DNA of 8,817 nucleotides from Desulfobulbaceae bacterium. GTDB lineage: Bacteria; Desulfobacterota; Desulfobulbia; Desulfobulbales; SURF-16. Each line of letters opens with the position of its first letter. Positions within the stretch are counted from its first letter, which is position 1. The notes beneath the pieces were generated by a model. It was not told the origin of the DNA and did not search any database. It worked only from the letters and a program-made list of their open reading frames with translations. Below, one piece after another: positions 1 through 5,385 of this stretch. The DNA lies in the NCBI GenBank assembly GCA_024763115.1, contig JANTGB010000069.1, forward strand, positions 1 through 8,817, in the 5' to 3' direction. A program made the translations under genes and the position numbers.

Positions 1-10
1 CTGCGGTTGC

Positions 11-86
11 ATGCAATTAGATCACTTCTCTAAATGTCCATATTACACCTTATCTCTACTAATTTATTTTTGAGTGAGCCCTAAGG
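11..86. repeat. Partial copy of a MITE-like repeat (right half)
   Basis: This stretch aligns with 5189-5264 along almost its whole length, with about four in five bases shared. Shared blocks include GCAATYAGATCA, TTCTCTAAATGTC, and the terminal block TTATTTTTGAGTGAGCCCT (64-82) followed by AAGG in both copies. The reverse complement of 64-82 matches the left terminal repeat of the complete copy (5123-5141) at 18 of 19 bases, so this is the right-hand end of the same element. The left half is missing, most simply because the window begins inside it. No coding capacity is visible. Confidence 0.75.
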
Positions 87-105
87 CACTGGTAAACGAT
101 TAAAG
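86..105 (+). repeat. Degenerate copy of the GAACGGTTAC-type motif
   Basis: GCACTGGTAAACGATTAAAG matches the right arm of the palindrome at 337-356 (GCACTGCTGAACGGTTACAG) at 16 of 20 bases. It directly abuts the end of the MITE-like repeat. It may be a decayed palindrome arm; a protein-binding site is an alternative. Confidence 0.45.
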
Positions 106-131
106 ACTTAAATATTGCAAAGATTTACACC

Positions 132-146
132 CTGGTGAACGGTTAC
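132..146 (+). repeat. Solo copy of the GAACGGTTAC-type motif
   Basis: CTGGTGAACGGTTAC differs at one of 15 bases from the palindrome arm at 340-354. No matching inverted partner lies within about 50 bases, so it is a single arm rather than a hairpin. Another short related block, GAACTGTTAC, lies at 391-400. Confidence 0.5.
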
Positions 147-209
147 TCCGATTGTAAATATCTGGTCGTTTTTGTTCCGGTTGTATATTTATCCTGCCTT
201 AATTTTTTT

Positions 210-238
210 TTCACTATTTCTAAGTATTTATGTATAAT
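210..238 (+). promoter_or_regulatory. Candidate sigma70 promoter
   Basis: TTCACT (210-215) and a perfect TATAAT (233-238) are separated by 17 bases, the preferred sigma70 spacing, in AT-rich DNA behind a run of eight T. It is the best promoter-like pair upstream of panB. Transcription would begin near 245, at the first base of the palindrome 244-355, so the RNA 5' end would be a large hairpin. The -35 box matches only 4 of 6 positions and the site is about 225 bases from panB, so the assignment is tentative. Confidence 0.35.
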
Positions 239-243
239 AACCT

Positions 244-355
244 TGTAACCGTTCAGCAGCGCCCTATCTGTACGCGATCAGTCTGTCTTACATAACGCGA
301 AGTATGCTGCGCCGGCTTTGATCGCGCACACCTGAAGCACTGCTGAACGGTTACA
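244..355. repeat. Nested 112-bp palindrome (REP/cruciform-like element)
   Basis: The outer arms 244-259 and 340-355 are perfect 16-base inverted repeats (TGTAACCGTTCAGCAG and its complement), and two further pairs follow one mismatch. A second arm pair, 269-280 and 319-330, pairs at 11 of 12 bases around CGCGATCA/TGATCGCG. A small CATA/TATG stem sits in the centre (291-294 with 303-306). The result is a long imperfect hairpin with internal loops. No T-run follows the right arm, so it does not look like an ordinary intrinsic terminator. Related arms at 86-105, 132-146 and 8771-8817 point to a dispersed family; no transposase is visible. Confidence 0.75.
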
Positions 356-425
356 GAGCCGGACAAGAGGCTAAATTTGCTGCCTCCGACGAACTGTTAC
401 ATAACGTTAATCCCCCAACCCAATT

Positions 426-455
426 AAAAATTAATATCTGAAAAATTAACATCTG
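426..455 (+). repeat. 15-bp tandem duplication before panB
   Basis: Two adjacent 15-base units, AAAAATTAATATCTG (426-440) and AAAAATTAACATCTG (441-455), differ at one base. They end 7 bases before the panB start codon, where the ribosome binding site would be expected, and no good Shine-Dalgarno sequence is present. The duplication could be an operator or only a slippage product in AT-rich leader DNA. Confidence 0.6.
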
Positions 456-462
456 AATTGTT

Positions 463-1296
463 ATGCCGAAAAAAATTAATATAACTGATATAATTGCGAT
501 GAAATCAGCGGGAGAGAAAATCACCATGCTCACCGCTTATGATGCCGGGTTTGCCCGTCTGCTTGATGGGATGGGTATTGATTTACTGCTGGTAGGTGAT
601 TCACTCGGCATGGTTCTGCTGGGGTATGAATCAACCGTGCCCGTGACCATGGAGGAAATGCTTCATCATGCCCGCGCTGTTGCCCGAGGAACTGAAAGGG
701 CTCTGGTTATAGGTGATATGCCGTTTATGTCCTATCAGGTTAGTCCGGAAGAGGCTATAATTAATGGTGGCCGCTTCTTGAAAGAAGCCGGCTGTGATGC
801 AGTAAAACTGGAAGGTGGCTGTGAGGTTGCAGACACAGTCGGCGCCCTTGTTCGGGCCGGGATTCCGGTGATGGGACATATCGGCCTGACTCCCCAGACT
901 GCCGGCCAGCTCGGCGGTTACCGGGTACAGGGCAAGGATGCCGAATCAGCCCGCCGGCTGCTTGCTGATGCCGGGGCCCTGGAAGATGCCGGAGCCTTTG
1001 CCGTGGTTCTTGAATGTATCCCTGCTGAGCTGGCCGGGATAATCAGTGAGTCCGTGACTATTCCCACAATCGGTATCGGAGCTGGAGCTCACTGTGATGG
1101 CCAGGTGCTGGTAACCCATGATCTACTTGGTGTTTTTGAAAAACCTGTTCCCAGTTTTGTTAAAAAATATATTAATCTTGCTCCGCAGATAAAGGAGGCT
1201 GTCGCCTCTTTTGCCTCAGAGGTCAGGGGGGGGGGATATCCTGACGATGAGCATAGTTTTACCATGCGGGTTGATGTAGACAGCCTGCTTGATTAA
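463..1296 (+). CDS. panB: 3-methyl-2-oxobutanoate hydroxymethyltransferase (ketopantoate hydroxymethyltransferase)
   Basis: PanB transfers a hydroxymethyl group from 5,10-methylenetetrahydrofolate to 2-oxoisovalerate, giving ketopantoate, the first committed step of pantothenate and coenzyme A synthesis in the cytoplasm. The 277-residue product has the usual family length and a TIM-barrel layout. Visible motifs are ITMLTAYD (20-27), LLVGDSLGMV with Asp46, VIGDMPFMSY with Asp85 and VKLEGG with Glu117 (the magnesium ligands), GHIGLTPQ (138-145), VVLECIPAEL with the catalytic Glu184, and GIGAG near the C-terminus. The start fits the family N-terminus although no clear ribosome binding site precedes it. 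A run of ten G (1226-1235) encodes part of Arg-Gly-Gly-Gly near the C-terminus while the frame stays open. panC and panD are not adjacent; a stator gene follows after 28 bases, an unusual neighbour for pantothenate synthesis. Confidence 0.97.
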   Translation: MPKKINITDIIAMKSAGEKITMLTAYDAGFARLLDGMGIDLLLVGDSLGMVLLGYESTVPVTMEEMLHHARAVARGTERALVIGDMPFMSYQVSPEEAIINGGRFLKEAGCDAVKLEGGCEVADTVGALVRAGIPVMGHIGLTPQTAGQLGGYRVQGKDAESARRLLADAGALEDAGAFAVVLECIPAELAGIISESVTIPTIGIGAGAHCDGQVLVTHDLLGVFEKPVPSFVKKYINLAPQIKEAVASFASEVRGGGYPDDEHSFTMRVDVDSLLD

Positions 1297-1324
1297 ATAT
1301 TTACAAAATTAAAAGGATTTATTT

Positions 1325-2083
1325 ATGGATCTGGCTACTGTAATAGGCGTTGTAGGCGGGACGGTACTTCTTCTTGCCTCCATCCTGGTGGGCGGCTCTA
1401 TTATGTTGTTTATCAATATACCTTCGGTCTTAATTGTCGGGGGTGGTACCTTTGCCACGGTATTGATTCGCTTCGGGCTGCCTGATGTAATTAATGCTAT
1501 CAAGGTGGCAATGAATGTTTTTTTTACTTCTTTAAGTAATCCGCAGGAGATAATTCAGGAAATTGTTAATCTTGCCAACATAGCCCGGAAAAATGGTTTA
1601 ATTGTTCTTGAACAGCAACCCATTGAAGATATTTTTTTGAAAAAGGCTATTATGTATTGTGTGGATGGCCATGAAGCAGAATTTATTGAGGAAGTTTTAA
1701 AAAAAGAGGTCAGCCTTACGGTTGAAAGGCATGATGTCGGACGGAAAACCTTTGCCGCATTGGGTGACGCGGCTCCGGCATTCGGCATGATCGGCACCCT
1801 GGTAGGCCTGGTGCAGATGCTGGCTAATATGGATGACCCAGCTTCAATCGGCCCTTCAATGGCAGTCTGTCTGCTTACCACTCTTTACGGTGCGGTGCTG
1901 GCCAATCTTTTCTTTCTGCCCATGGCTGACAAGCTGGCCCTGCGCAGTCAGGAAGAAGAGAGAAATAATAAATTGATTATCGAAGGGGTGCTGGGTATTT
2001 TAAAGGGCCTGAATCCCCGGGTTATGGAAGAATTTCTCCAGACATTTCTGGCTCCTAAGGATAGATCAGCAGCTGAGGAATAA
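1325..2083 (+). CDS. Flagellar motor stator protein MotA/PomA, sodium-type
   Basis: This is the larger stator subunit, an inner-membrane protein that forms the ion path with MotB/PomB and pushes on FliG of the rotor. The 252-residue length matches PomA and is shorter than E. coli MotA. Four hydrophobic segments are seen at about 5-27, 32-50, 145-167 and 178-200, with the large cytoplasmic loop between the second and third. The third segment contains GDAAPAFGMIGTLVGL with Asp148, Pro151 and Thr158; the fourth contains LLTTLYGAVLANLFFLP with Thr185/Thr186 and Pro199. In PomA, Asp148, Pro151, Thr158 and Thr186 are known functional residues, and E. coli MotA has alanine where PomA has Thr158, so a sodium-driven motor is inferred. 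A good ribosome binding site, AAGGA (1313-1317), lies 7 bases before the start. Its partner gene follows after 39 bases. Confidence 0.95.
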   Translation: MDLATVIGVVGGTVLLLASILVGGSIMLFINIPSVLIVGGGTFATVLIRFGLPDVINAIKVAMNVFFTSLSNPQEIIQEIVNLANIARKNGLIVLEQQPIEDIFLKKAIMYCVDGHEAEFIEEVLKKEVSLTVERHDVGRKTFAALGDAAPAFGMIGTLVGLVQMLANMDDPASIGPSMAVCLLTTLYGAVLANLFFLPMADKLALRSQEEERNNKLIIEGVLGILKGLNPRVMEEFLQTFLAPKDRSAAEE

Positions 2084-2122
2084 CAGCGGTATCGTCAGAT
2101 TTGGGCAATAAAGGGTTGATTA

Positions 2123-2875
2123 ATGGCTGATGACGAATGTAAACAGGAAGAATGTCCGCCCGGAGCCCCGGTATGGATGTGTACATTTGCCGATTTGATG
2201 TCGCTGTTGATGTGTTTTTTTATTCTGTTACTTTCTTTTTCCGTAATGGATGCCAAGAAATATAAACAGGTGGCAGGCTCCATGAAAGATGCTTTCGGCG
2301 TTCAGAAAGGCAAAATGGCAACCGAGAGTATCACCGGTATGGAAATGATTTCCAGAGAGATGCCGGCAGTGCCGCTTAATGTCCAGTTGCGGGTGGCTAA
2401 GTCTGTTCGTGAAGAAATCGACAACGGAGAGATTGAAGCTGAGTATAGTCCTGACGGCCTGATTCTACGGGTTAAGGGGGCTGTAGCTTTTGATTCGGGC
2501 CGGTCCAAGATAAAACCCAAATTTAAGACCTTGCTTGATAAGCTGGGCAAGGCAGTCAGTGATATGGATGTTATGGCCGAGGTGAGTGGCCATACCGATA
2601 ATGTTCCTCTTAAAAAAGGTAAAAGTTCATACTCTTCCAACTGGAGTTTGTCGGCAGCCAGGGCAGTGGCCGTAGTTGAGTATTGGGAGAAAAATTTTAA
2701 AATTAAACCCGGCCGCTTGTCGGCGATTGGTTATGCCGACGGAATTCCTCTGGCCTCTAATGATACCCCGGAGGGCCGAGTCCGGAATAGAAGAGTGGAA
2801 TTTAAGATAAGGCCTGGATTGGCCAATATGGCTTTTGAAGGTATTGAGTTTGAGAAAAAACCGGTCATCAAGTAA
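2123..2875 (+). CDS. Flagellar motor stator protein MotB/PomB, OmpA-type peptidoglycan-binding
   Basis: This subunit anchors the stator to the cell wall and carries the ion-binding aspartate. The 250-residue product has a short cytoplasmic tail rich in Cys and acidic residues, then one membrane helix (about 18-40) beginning WMCTFADLMSLLMCFF, with the essential Asp24 at the same number as PomB Asp24. A periplasmic linker with a plug-like stretch (about 41-65) follows, then an OmpA/MotB domain (about 110-230) with SGHTDN (155-160), NWSLSAARA (173-181) and TPEGRVRNRRVEF (215-227), the peptidoglycan-contact signature. It is shorter than E. coli MotB or Vibrio PomB, mostly in the linker. AAGGG at 2111-2115 lies 7 bases before the start. 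The stop codon abuts the PilZ gene. Confidence 0.95.
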   Translation: MADDECKQEECPPGAPVWMCTFADLMSLLMCFFILLLSFSVMDAKKYKQVAGSMKDAFGVQKGKMATESITGMEMISREMPAVPLNVQLRVAKSVREEIDNGEIEAEYSPDGLILRVKGAVAFDSGRSKIKPKFKTLLDKLGKAVSDMDVMAEVSGHTDNVPLKKGKSSYSSNWSLSAARAVAVVEYWEKNFKIKPGRLSAIGYADGIPLASNDTPEGRVRNRRVEFKIRPGLANMAFEGIEFEKKPVIK

Positions 2876-2876
2876 T

Positions 2877-2882
2877 GAGGAA
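2877..2882 (+). promoter_or_regulatory. Ribosome binding site that decides the PilZ gene start
   Basis: GAGGAA lies 7 bases before ATG at 2890. The other in-frame ATG, at 2875, shares its first base with the motB stop codon and has no Shine-Dalgarno sequence before it, so 2890 is the better start. Confidence 0.65.
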
Positions 2883-2889
2883 CAGTGCC

Positions 2890-3486
2890 ATGAGCGCTCA
2901 GAAGCCGGGTAAAGAGAGAAGAAAAGCTGTTCGCATCACGGGCCGTAATCTTTTTTCTTATTCCCCCATAACAAAAGAGAAATATGAAGAGATTGCTCAG
3001 GATTTTGCCAAGGGTATGCCCCCTTATAATCAGGAAGGATTGATTGATGTGCAAATGTTTGTTAATGCCCAGTCCGCCCTGGCCCGGCTGCGAGAAAAGG
3101 ATAATGATCTGGCTGACTTCCTTCAGCATTTAGATGCCAAGATTAATCTGATTCTGGCCAAAATGGATGAGGGGAAAACTCTTTTTGATGATCTGGTTCT
3201 GCAGGAATTGAATATGAGCGGAGAGGGCCTGGGTTTTATGGTTGATGAACCGCTTGAACCGGAAACAATTTTAGAACTGCATATTATCCTGCTGCCTGAT
3301 TATTCTTATATATATTGCCTTGGTGAGGTCGTTGACTGCCTGGAAAAAACCGGTCAGGATGGAAAAACAGTATTTCGCATATCCTGCAAGTTTGTTTTGA
3401 TAATGGATAATGACCGGGAAAATTTAATTCAGCATAATTTTTGTCAGCAGAGGCTGGCGCTGCGAAATCGTAAACGAAAGGATTGA
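2890..3486 (+). CDS. PilZ-domain protein, probable c-di-GMP-responsive stator partner
   Basis: PilZ domains bind cyclic di-GMP, and flagellar members (YcgR, FlgZ) slow the motor by contacting the stator or FliG. The 198-residue product has an N-terminal RKAVR (11-15, the RxxxR half of the binding motif), then LFSYSPI, a long mostly helical stretch (about 29-100, including a charged probable coiled coil at 60-95), then the second half NMSGEG at 108-113 (N-x-S-x-x-G) and a beta-rich remainder to about 172 with a basic tail. In canonical PilZ domains the two halves lie a few tens of residues apart; here about 90 residues separate them, so the domain appears split by a helical insertion. No signal peptide or membrane helix is seen. 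It sits 14 bases after the stator gene pair. The PilZ call rests on motif and context; the stator role is inference. Confidence 0.72.
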   Translation: MSAQKPGKERRKAVRITGRNLFSYSPITKEKYEEIAQDFAKGMPPYNQEGLIDVQMFVNAQSALARLREKDNDLADFLQHLDAKINLILAKMDEGKTLFDDLVLQELNMSGEGLGFMVDEPLEPETILELHIILLPDYSYIYCLGEVVDCLEKTGQDGKTVFRISCKFVLIMDNDRENLIQHNFCQQRLALRNRKRKD

Positions 3487-3502
3487 TTTTCCAAATTTTA
3501 TT

Positions 3503-4339
3503 ATGCGAGAAATAACAAGCAAAACAATTACTGCTGCTGTCAGGGAAATTGCCATGGCGGCAGGCTGTGATCTTGAGCCTGATATTCTAGATAATCTTCT
3601 TCAGGCCAGGGAGCGGGAAACTTCGCGCCTTGCCGCAAATGTGCTTGATATACTGCTGATTAACGCTGATATCGCCAGCCGGGATAAAATTCCAGTCTGT
3701 CAGGATACCGGGGTAGCGGTGATATTTGTTACCATGGGACAGGATGTCAGGATTATCGGCAATCTGGAAGAGGCGATCCAGGAAGGCGTCCGCCTGGGCT
3801 ATGAGGATGGTTTCTTGCGGAAATCAGTTTGTGACCCCATTACCAGGGTCAACACCATGACCAATACTCCGGCGGTTATTCATCTGGAACTGGTTGCCGG
3901 AGACTGTTTTGAGCTGGCAATTATTCCCAAGGGTTGCGGCAGTGAGAACATGAGCGGTCTGACCATGTTGCCGCCTTCGGCCGGGCTGGATGGAATGGTT
4001 GATTTTGTCGTGGAAACCGTGGTGGCTGCCGGGCCTAATCCCTGTCCTCCTTTACTGGTGGGAGTCGGCATGGGCGGAACTTTTGAAAAATCTGCTCTGC
4101 TGGCCAAAAAATCCCTGCTGCGCCCTCTTGGTGAGCCCAGTCCCCGCCGGGATGTTGCTGAACTTGAAAGGAAAATACTGAATAGAATAAATAAATCGGG
4201 TCAGGGGGTTCACGGCCTGGGAGGCTGTAATACCGCCCTTGGTGTCCATATTGAACCTTATCCGGCCCATATTGCCAGTCTGCCGGTGGCGGTTAATATC
4301 CAATGCCATGCCCATCGTCATAAGGAGATATCGCTCTGA
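3503..4339 (+). CDS. Class I fumarate hydratase, alpha subunit (TtdA/FumA N-terminal family)
   Basis: Two-subunit class I hydratases interconvert fumarate and malate in the cytoplasm with an oxygen-sensitive [4Fe-4S] cluster. This 278-residue subunit corresponds to the N-terminal part of single-chain FumA. Three cysteines fit the cluster ligands by context: Cys66 in PVCQDTG, Cys181 in NPCPPLLVGVG and Cys268 in NIQCHAHRH. Other family blocks are NTPAVIHLEL, PKGCGSENMS and HIASLPVAVN. The block GLGGCNTALG carries Cys242 and Asn where many homologues I recall have Lys-Thr. Fumarase is preferred to L-tartrate dehydratase because no tartrate genes are nearby, but the families are not separable by eye. 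The start fits the family N-terminus, though the nearest AAGGA is about 20 bases upstream. The beta subunit start overlaps the stop by one base. Confidence 0.9.
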   Translation: MREITSKTITAAVREIAMAAGCDLEPDILDNLLQARERETSRLAANVLDILLINADIASRDKIPVCQDTGVAVIFVTMGQDVRIIGNLEEAIQEGVRLGYEDGFLRKSVCDPITRVNTMTNTPAVIHLELVAGDCFELAIIPKGCGSENMSGLTMLPPSAGLDGMVDFVVETVVAAGPNPCPPLLVGVGMGGTFEKSALLAKKSLLRPLGEPSPRRDVAELERKILNRINKSGQGVHGLGGCNTALGVHIEPYPAHIASLPVAVNIQCHAHRHKEISL

Positions 4340-4941
4340 TGTCCATGCTTCGTTCCAACCCGGATTTTTTTGCTGATTTAAAAGAGGTGTCGCTGCCTTT
4401 TGCCGCTGGAGATGTCGAAGAACTGCGGGCCGGGGAGCTGGTTGGCTTAACAGGCGTGCTTTATACTGGACGCGACCAGACCCATCGTCGTTTTTTTGAT
4501 CTGCTGGAACAGGGCAGGGAGCTGCCGGTTGACCTGTCCGGCCAGCTTCTTTATTATGTCGGTCCCAGCCCGGCCCGGCCCGGTCAGGTAATCGGCGCAG
4601 CCGGGCCGACAACCAGTTACCGGATGGATGTGTATACTCCTCGCTTGCTGGAACTGGGGCTCAAGGCAACCATGGGCAAGGGCAGGCGGTCTCCTCGGGT
4701 CAGGGAGGCAATGGTAAAGTATAAGGGTATATATCTTGCCACAATAGGCGGGGCCGGGGCCTTTTTGTCAAAATGTATCAAGGCTGCGGAACTGGTGGCC
4801 TTTGCCGATGCCGGGCCTGAGGCTCTCTTTCGTTTTACCGTGGAAAAATTTCCGGCCGTAGTGATTAATGATACTACGGGTCGGGACTTTTATGAGGAGG
4901 TAAAAAATGACAAGCTCGAAAAAAGTTCTGACTCACAATGA
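4339..4941 (+). CDS. Class I fumarate hydratase, beta subunit (TtdB/FumA C-terminal family)
   Basis: This is the partner of the preceding alpha subunit, contributing the swivelling domain that completes the active site. The 200-residue length is normal for the family. Visible blocks are LTGVLYTGRDQTHRR (about 37-51), YYVGPSPARPG, AAGPTTSYRMD (about 88-98), TMGKGR (about 111-116), YLATIGGAGAF and a C-terminal FADAGPEALFRFTVEKFP segment ending in ND..GRDFYEE. AAGGAG (4322-4327) precedes the start and the TGATG overlap with the alpha gene indicates translational coupling. The last dozen residues (DKLEKSSDSQ) extend past the conserved core and are overlapped by a second strong ribosome binding site and a short reading frame in another frame. 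Confidence 0.9.
   Translation: MSMLRSNPDFFADLKEVSLPFAAGDVEELRAGELVGLTGVLYTGRDQTHRRFFDLLEQGRELPVDLSGQLLYYVGPSPARPGQVIGAAGPTTSYRMDVYTPRLLELGLKATMGKGRRSPRVREAMVKYKGIYLATIGGAGAFLSKCIKAAELVAFADAGPEALFRFTVEKFPAVVINDTTGRDFYEEVKNDKLEKSSDSQ
4894..4900 (+). promoter_or_regulatory. Strong Shine-Dalgarno inside the end of the fumarase beta gene
   Basis: GAGGAGG sits 6 bases before ATG at 4907, the best ribosome binding site in the window. It does not serve the following annotated gene, which starts almost 500 bases later, and leads only into the 17-codon frame at 4907-4960. Confidence 0.55.
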
Positions 4942-4960
4942 AGGTCATAAAAAATATTAA
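4907..4960 (+). pseudogene. 17-codon reading frame, possible stump of a lost gene
   Basis: Behind a near-ideal ribosome binding site, ATG at 4907 opens a frame coding MTSSKKVLTHNEGHKKY and then TAA. It overlaps the end of the fumarase beta gene by 35 bases, the sort of arrangement seen where a downstream gene is translationally coupled. It is too short to assign and shows no family motif that I recognise. Repeat-rich DNA follows, including a MITE-like element from 5123, so a downstream gene may have been deleted or disrupted. A genuine leader peptide or chance are alternatives. A second short frame (4938-5030, 30 codons) overlaps the beta stop as ATGA but has no clear ribosome binding site of its own. 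Confidence 0.3.
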
Positions 4961-5122
4961 GTTAACAGGCTTATTCCGTATCATTCCAGCGCTTCCTGAT
5001 AATTTTTTACGAAACCATCGAAAATGGTAAGTATCAATTTCATGGCATCTTGAAAAATTAGTGACTTCTCCATCAACTTCTGCTAAACATCCTTGACCGG
5101 AGCATTTATAATTACGGTGGTC
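4961..5122. other. Gene-free spacer after the fumarase genes
   Basis: No convincing coding frame, terminator or promoter was seen here. A weak 5-bp stem (5014-5018 with 5024-5028) lacks a T-run. The AT-rich sequence may be decayed repeat or gene remnant, but nothing recognisable remains. Confidence 0.4.
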
Positions 5123-5260
5123 AGGGCTCATTCAAAAATAACTTCGCCTTCTCAAGGCGCAATCCGAACATTTAGAAAAGCGATTTTTACGCAATCAGAT
5201 CATTTCTCTAAATGTCTACCTTATAACTCATCTCTGTAAATTTATTTTTTAGTGGGCCCT
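5123..5260. repeat. Complete MITE-like element with 19-bp terminal inverted repeats
   Basis: The ends 5123-5141 (AGGGCTCATTCAAAAATAA) and 5242-5260 are inverted repeats matching at 16 of 19 bases. Inside are a CGCCTT-ctc-AAGGCG hairpin (5145-5159), a perfect 9-base inverted pair ACATTTAGA/TCTAAATGT (5168-5176 with 5207-5215) and a central GCG/CGC stem around ATTTTTA. There is no coding capacity. The right half is related to 11-86, and both copies continue with AAGG before diverging, which marks the right boundary near 5260-5264. A target-site duplication could not be identified. Size, terminal repeats and a second copy in the window fit a miniature non-autonomous element, though the mobilising transposase is unknown. 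Confidence 0.72.
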
Positions 5261-5365
5261 AAGGTTAACAAGAATCAAGTAACAGGAATTAAACAGCGGC
5301 ATAGGACATCCTGATAAAAACATATCCATTTTTCCGTCCTCCGGCGTCTGTTTTTTTGATTTATA

Positions 5366-5373
5366 AAAAGGAG
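5366..5373 (+). promoter_or_regulatory. Ribosome binding site that decides the aspartate kinase start
   Basis: AAAAGGAG lies 12 bases before ATG at 5386. The frame could be extended to a TTG at 5356, but that adds a lysine-rich stretch read from the ribosome binding site itself and has no such site in front. ATG at 5386 also gives the normal kinase N-terminus MALIVQKFGGTS. Confidence 0.8.
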
Positions 5374-5385
5374 AAAAGAAATAAT

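Noticed and set aside
2875..2889. ATG at 2875 as the PilZ gene start
   Set aside because: It lacks a Shine-Dalgarno sequence, while ATG at 2890 has GAGGAA at correct spacing.
4052..4612. Long minus-strand reading frame of 186 codons across the fumarase genes
   Set aside because: It lies opposite two clear conserved genes, has no family motif and no supporting start signal; it is a shadow.
5014..5028. ACCAT/ATGGT stem as a terminator for the fumarase block
   Set aside because: A 5-bp AT-rich stem without a following T-run is too weak.
5093..5112. TTGACC followed by TATAAT as a promoter for aspartate kinase
   Set aside because: The spacer is only 8 bases, far below the roughly 17 needed by sigma70, so the pair cannot act together.
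5340..5357. GC-containing stretch followed by seven T as a terminator or attenuator before aspartate kinase
   Set aside because: No stable stem could be drawn immediately before the T-run, and no lysine riboswitch pattern was recognised in the leader.
5356..5385. TTG at 5356 as the aspartate kinase start
   Set aside because: It would translate through the clear ribosome binding site at 5366-5373 and add residues absent from the normal family N-terminus.
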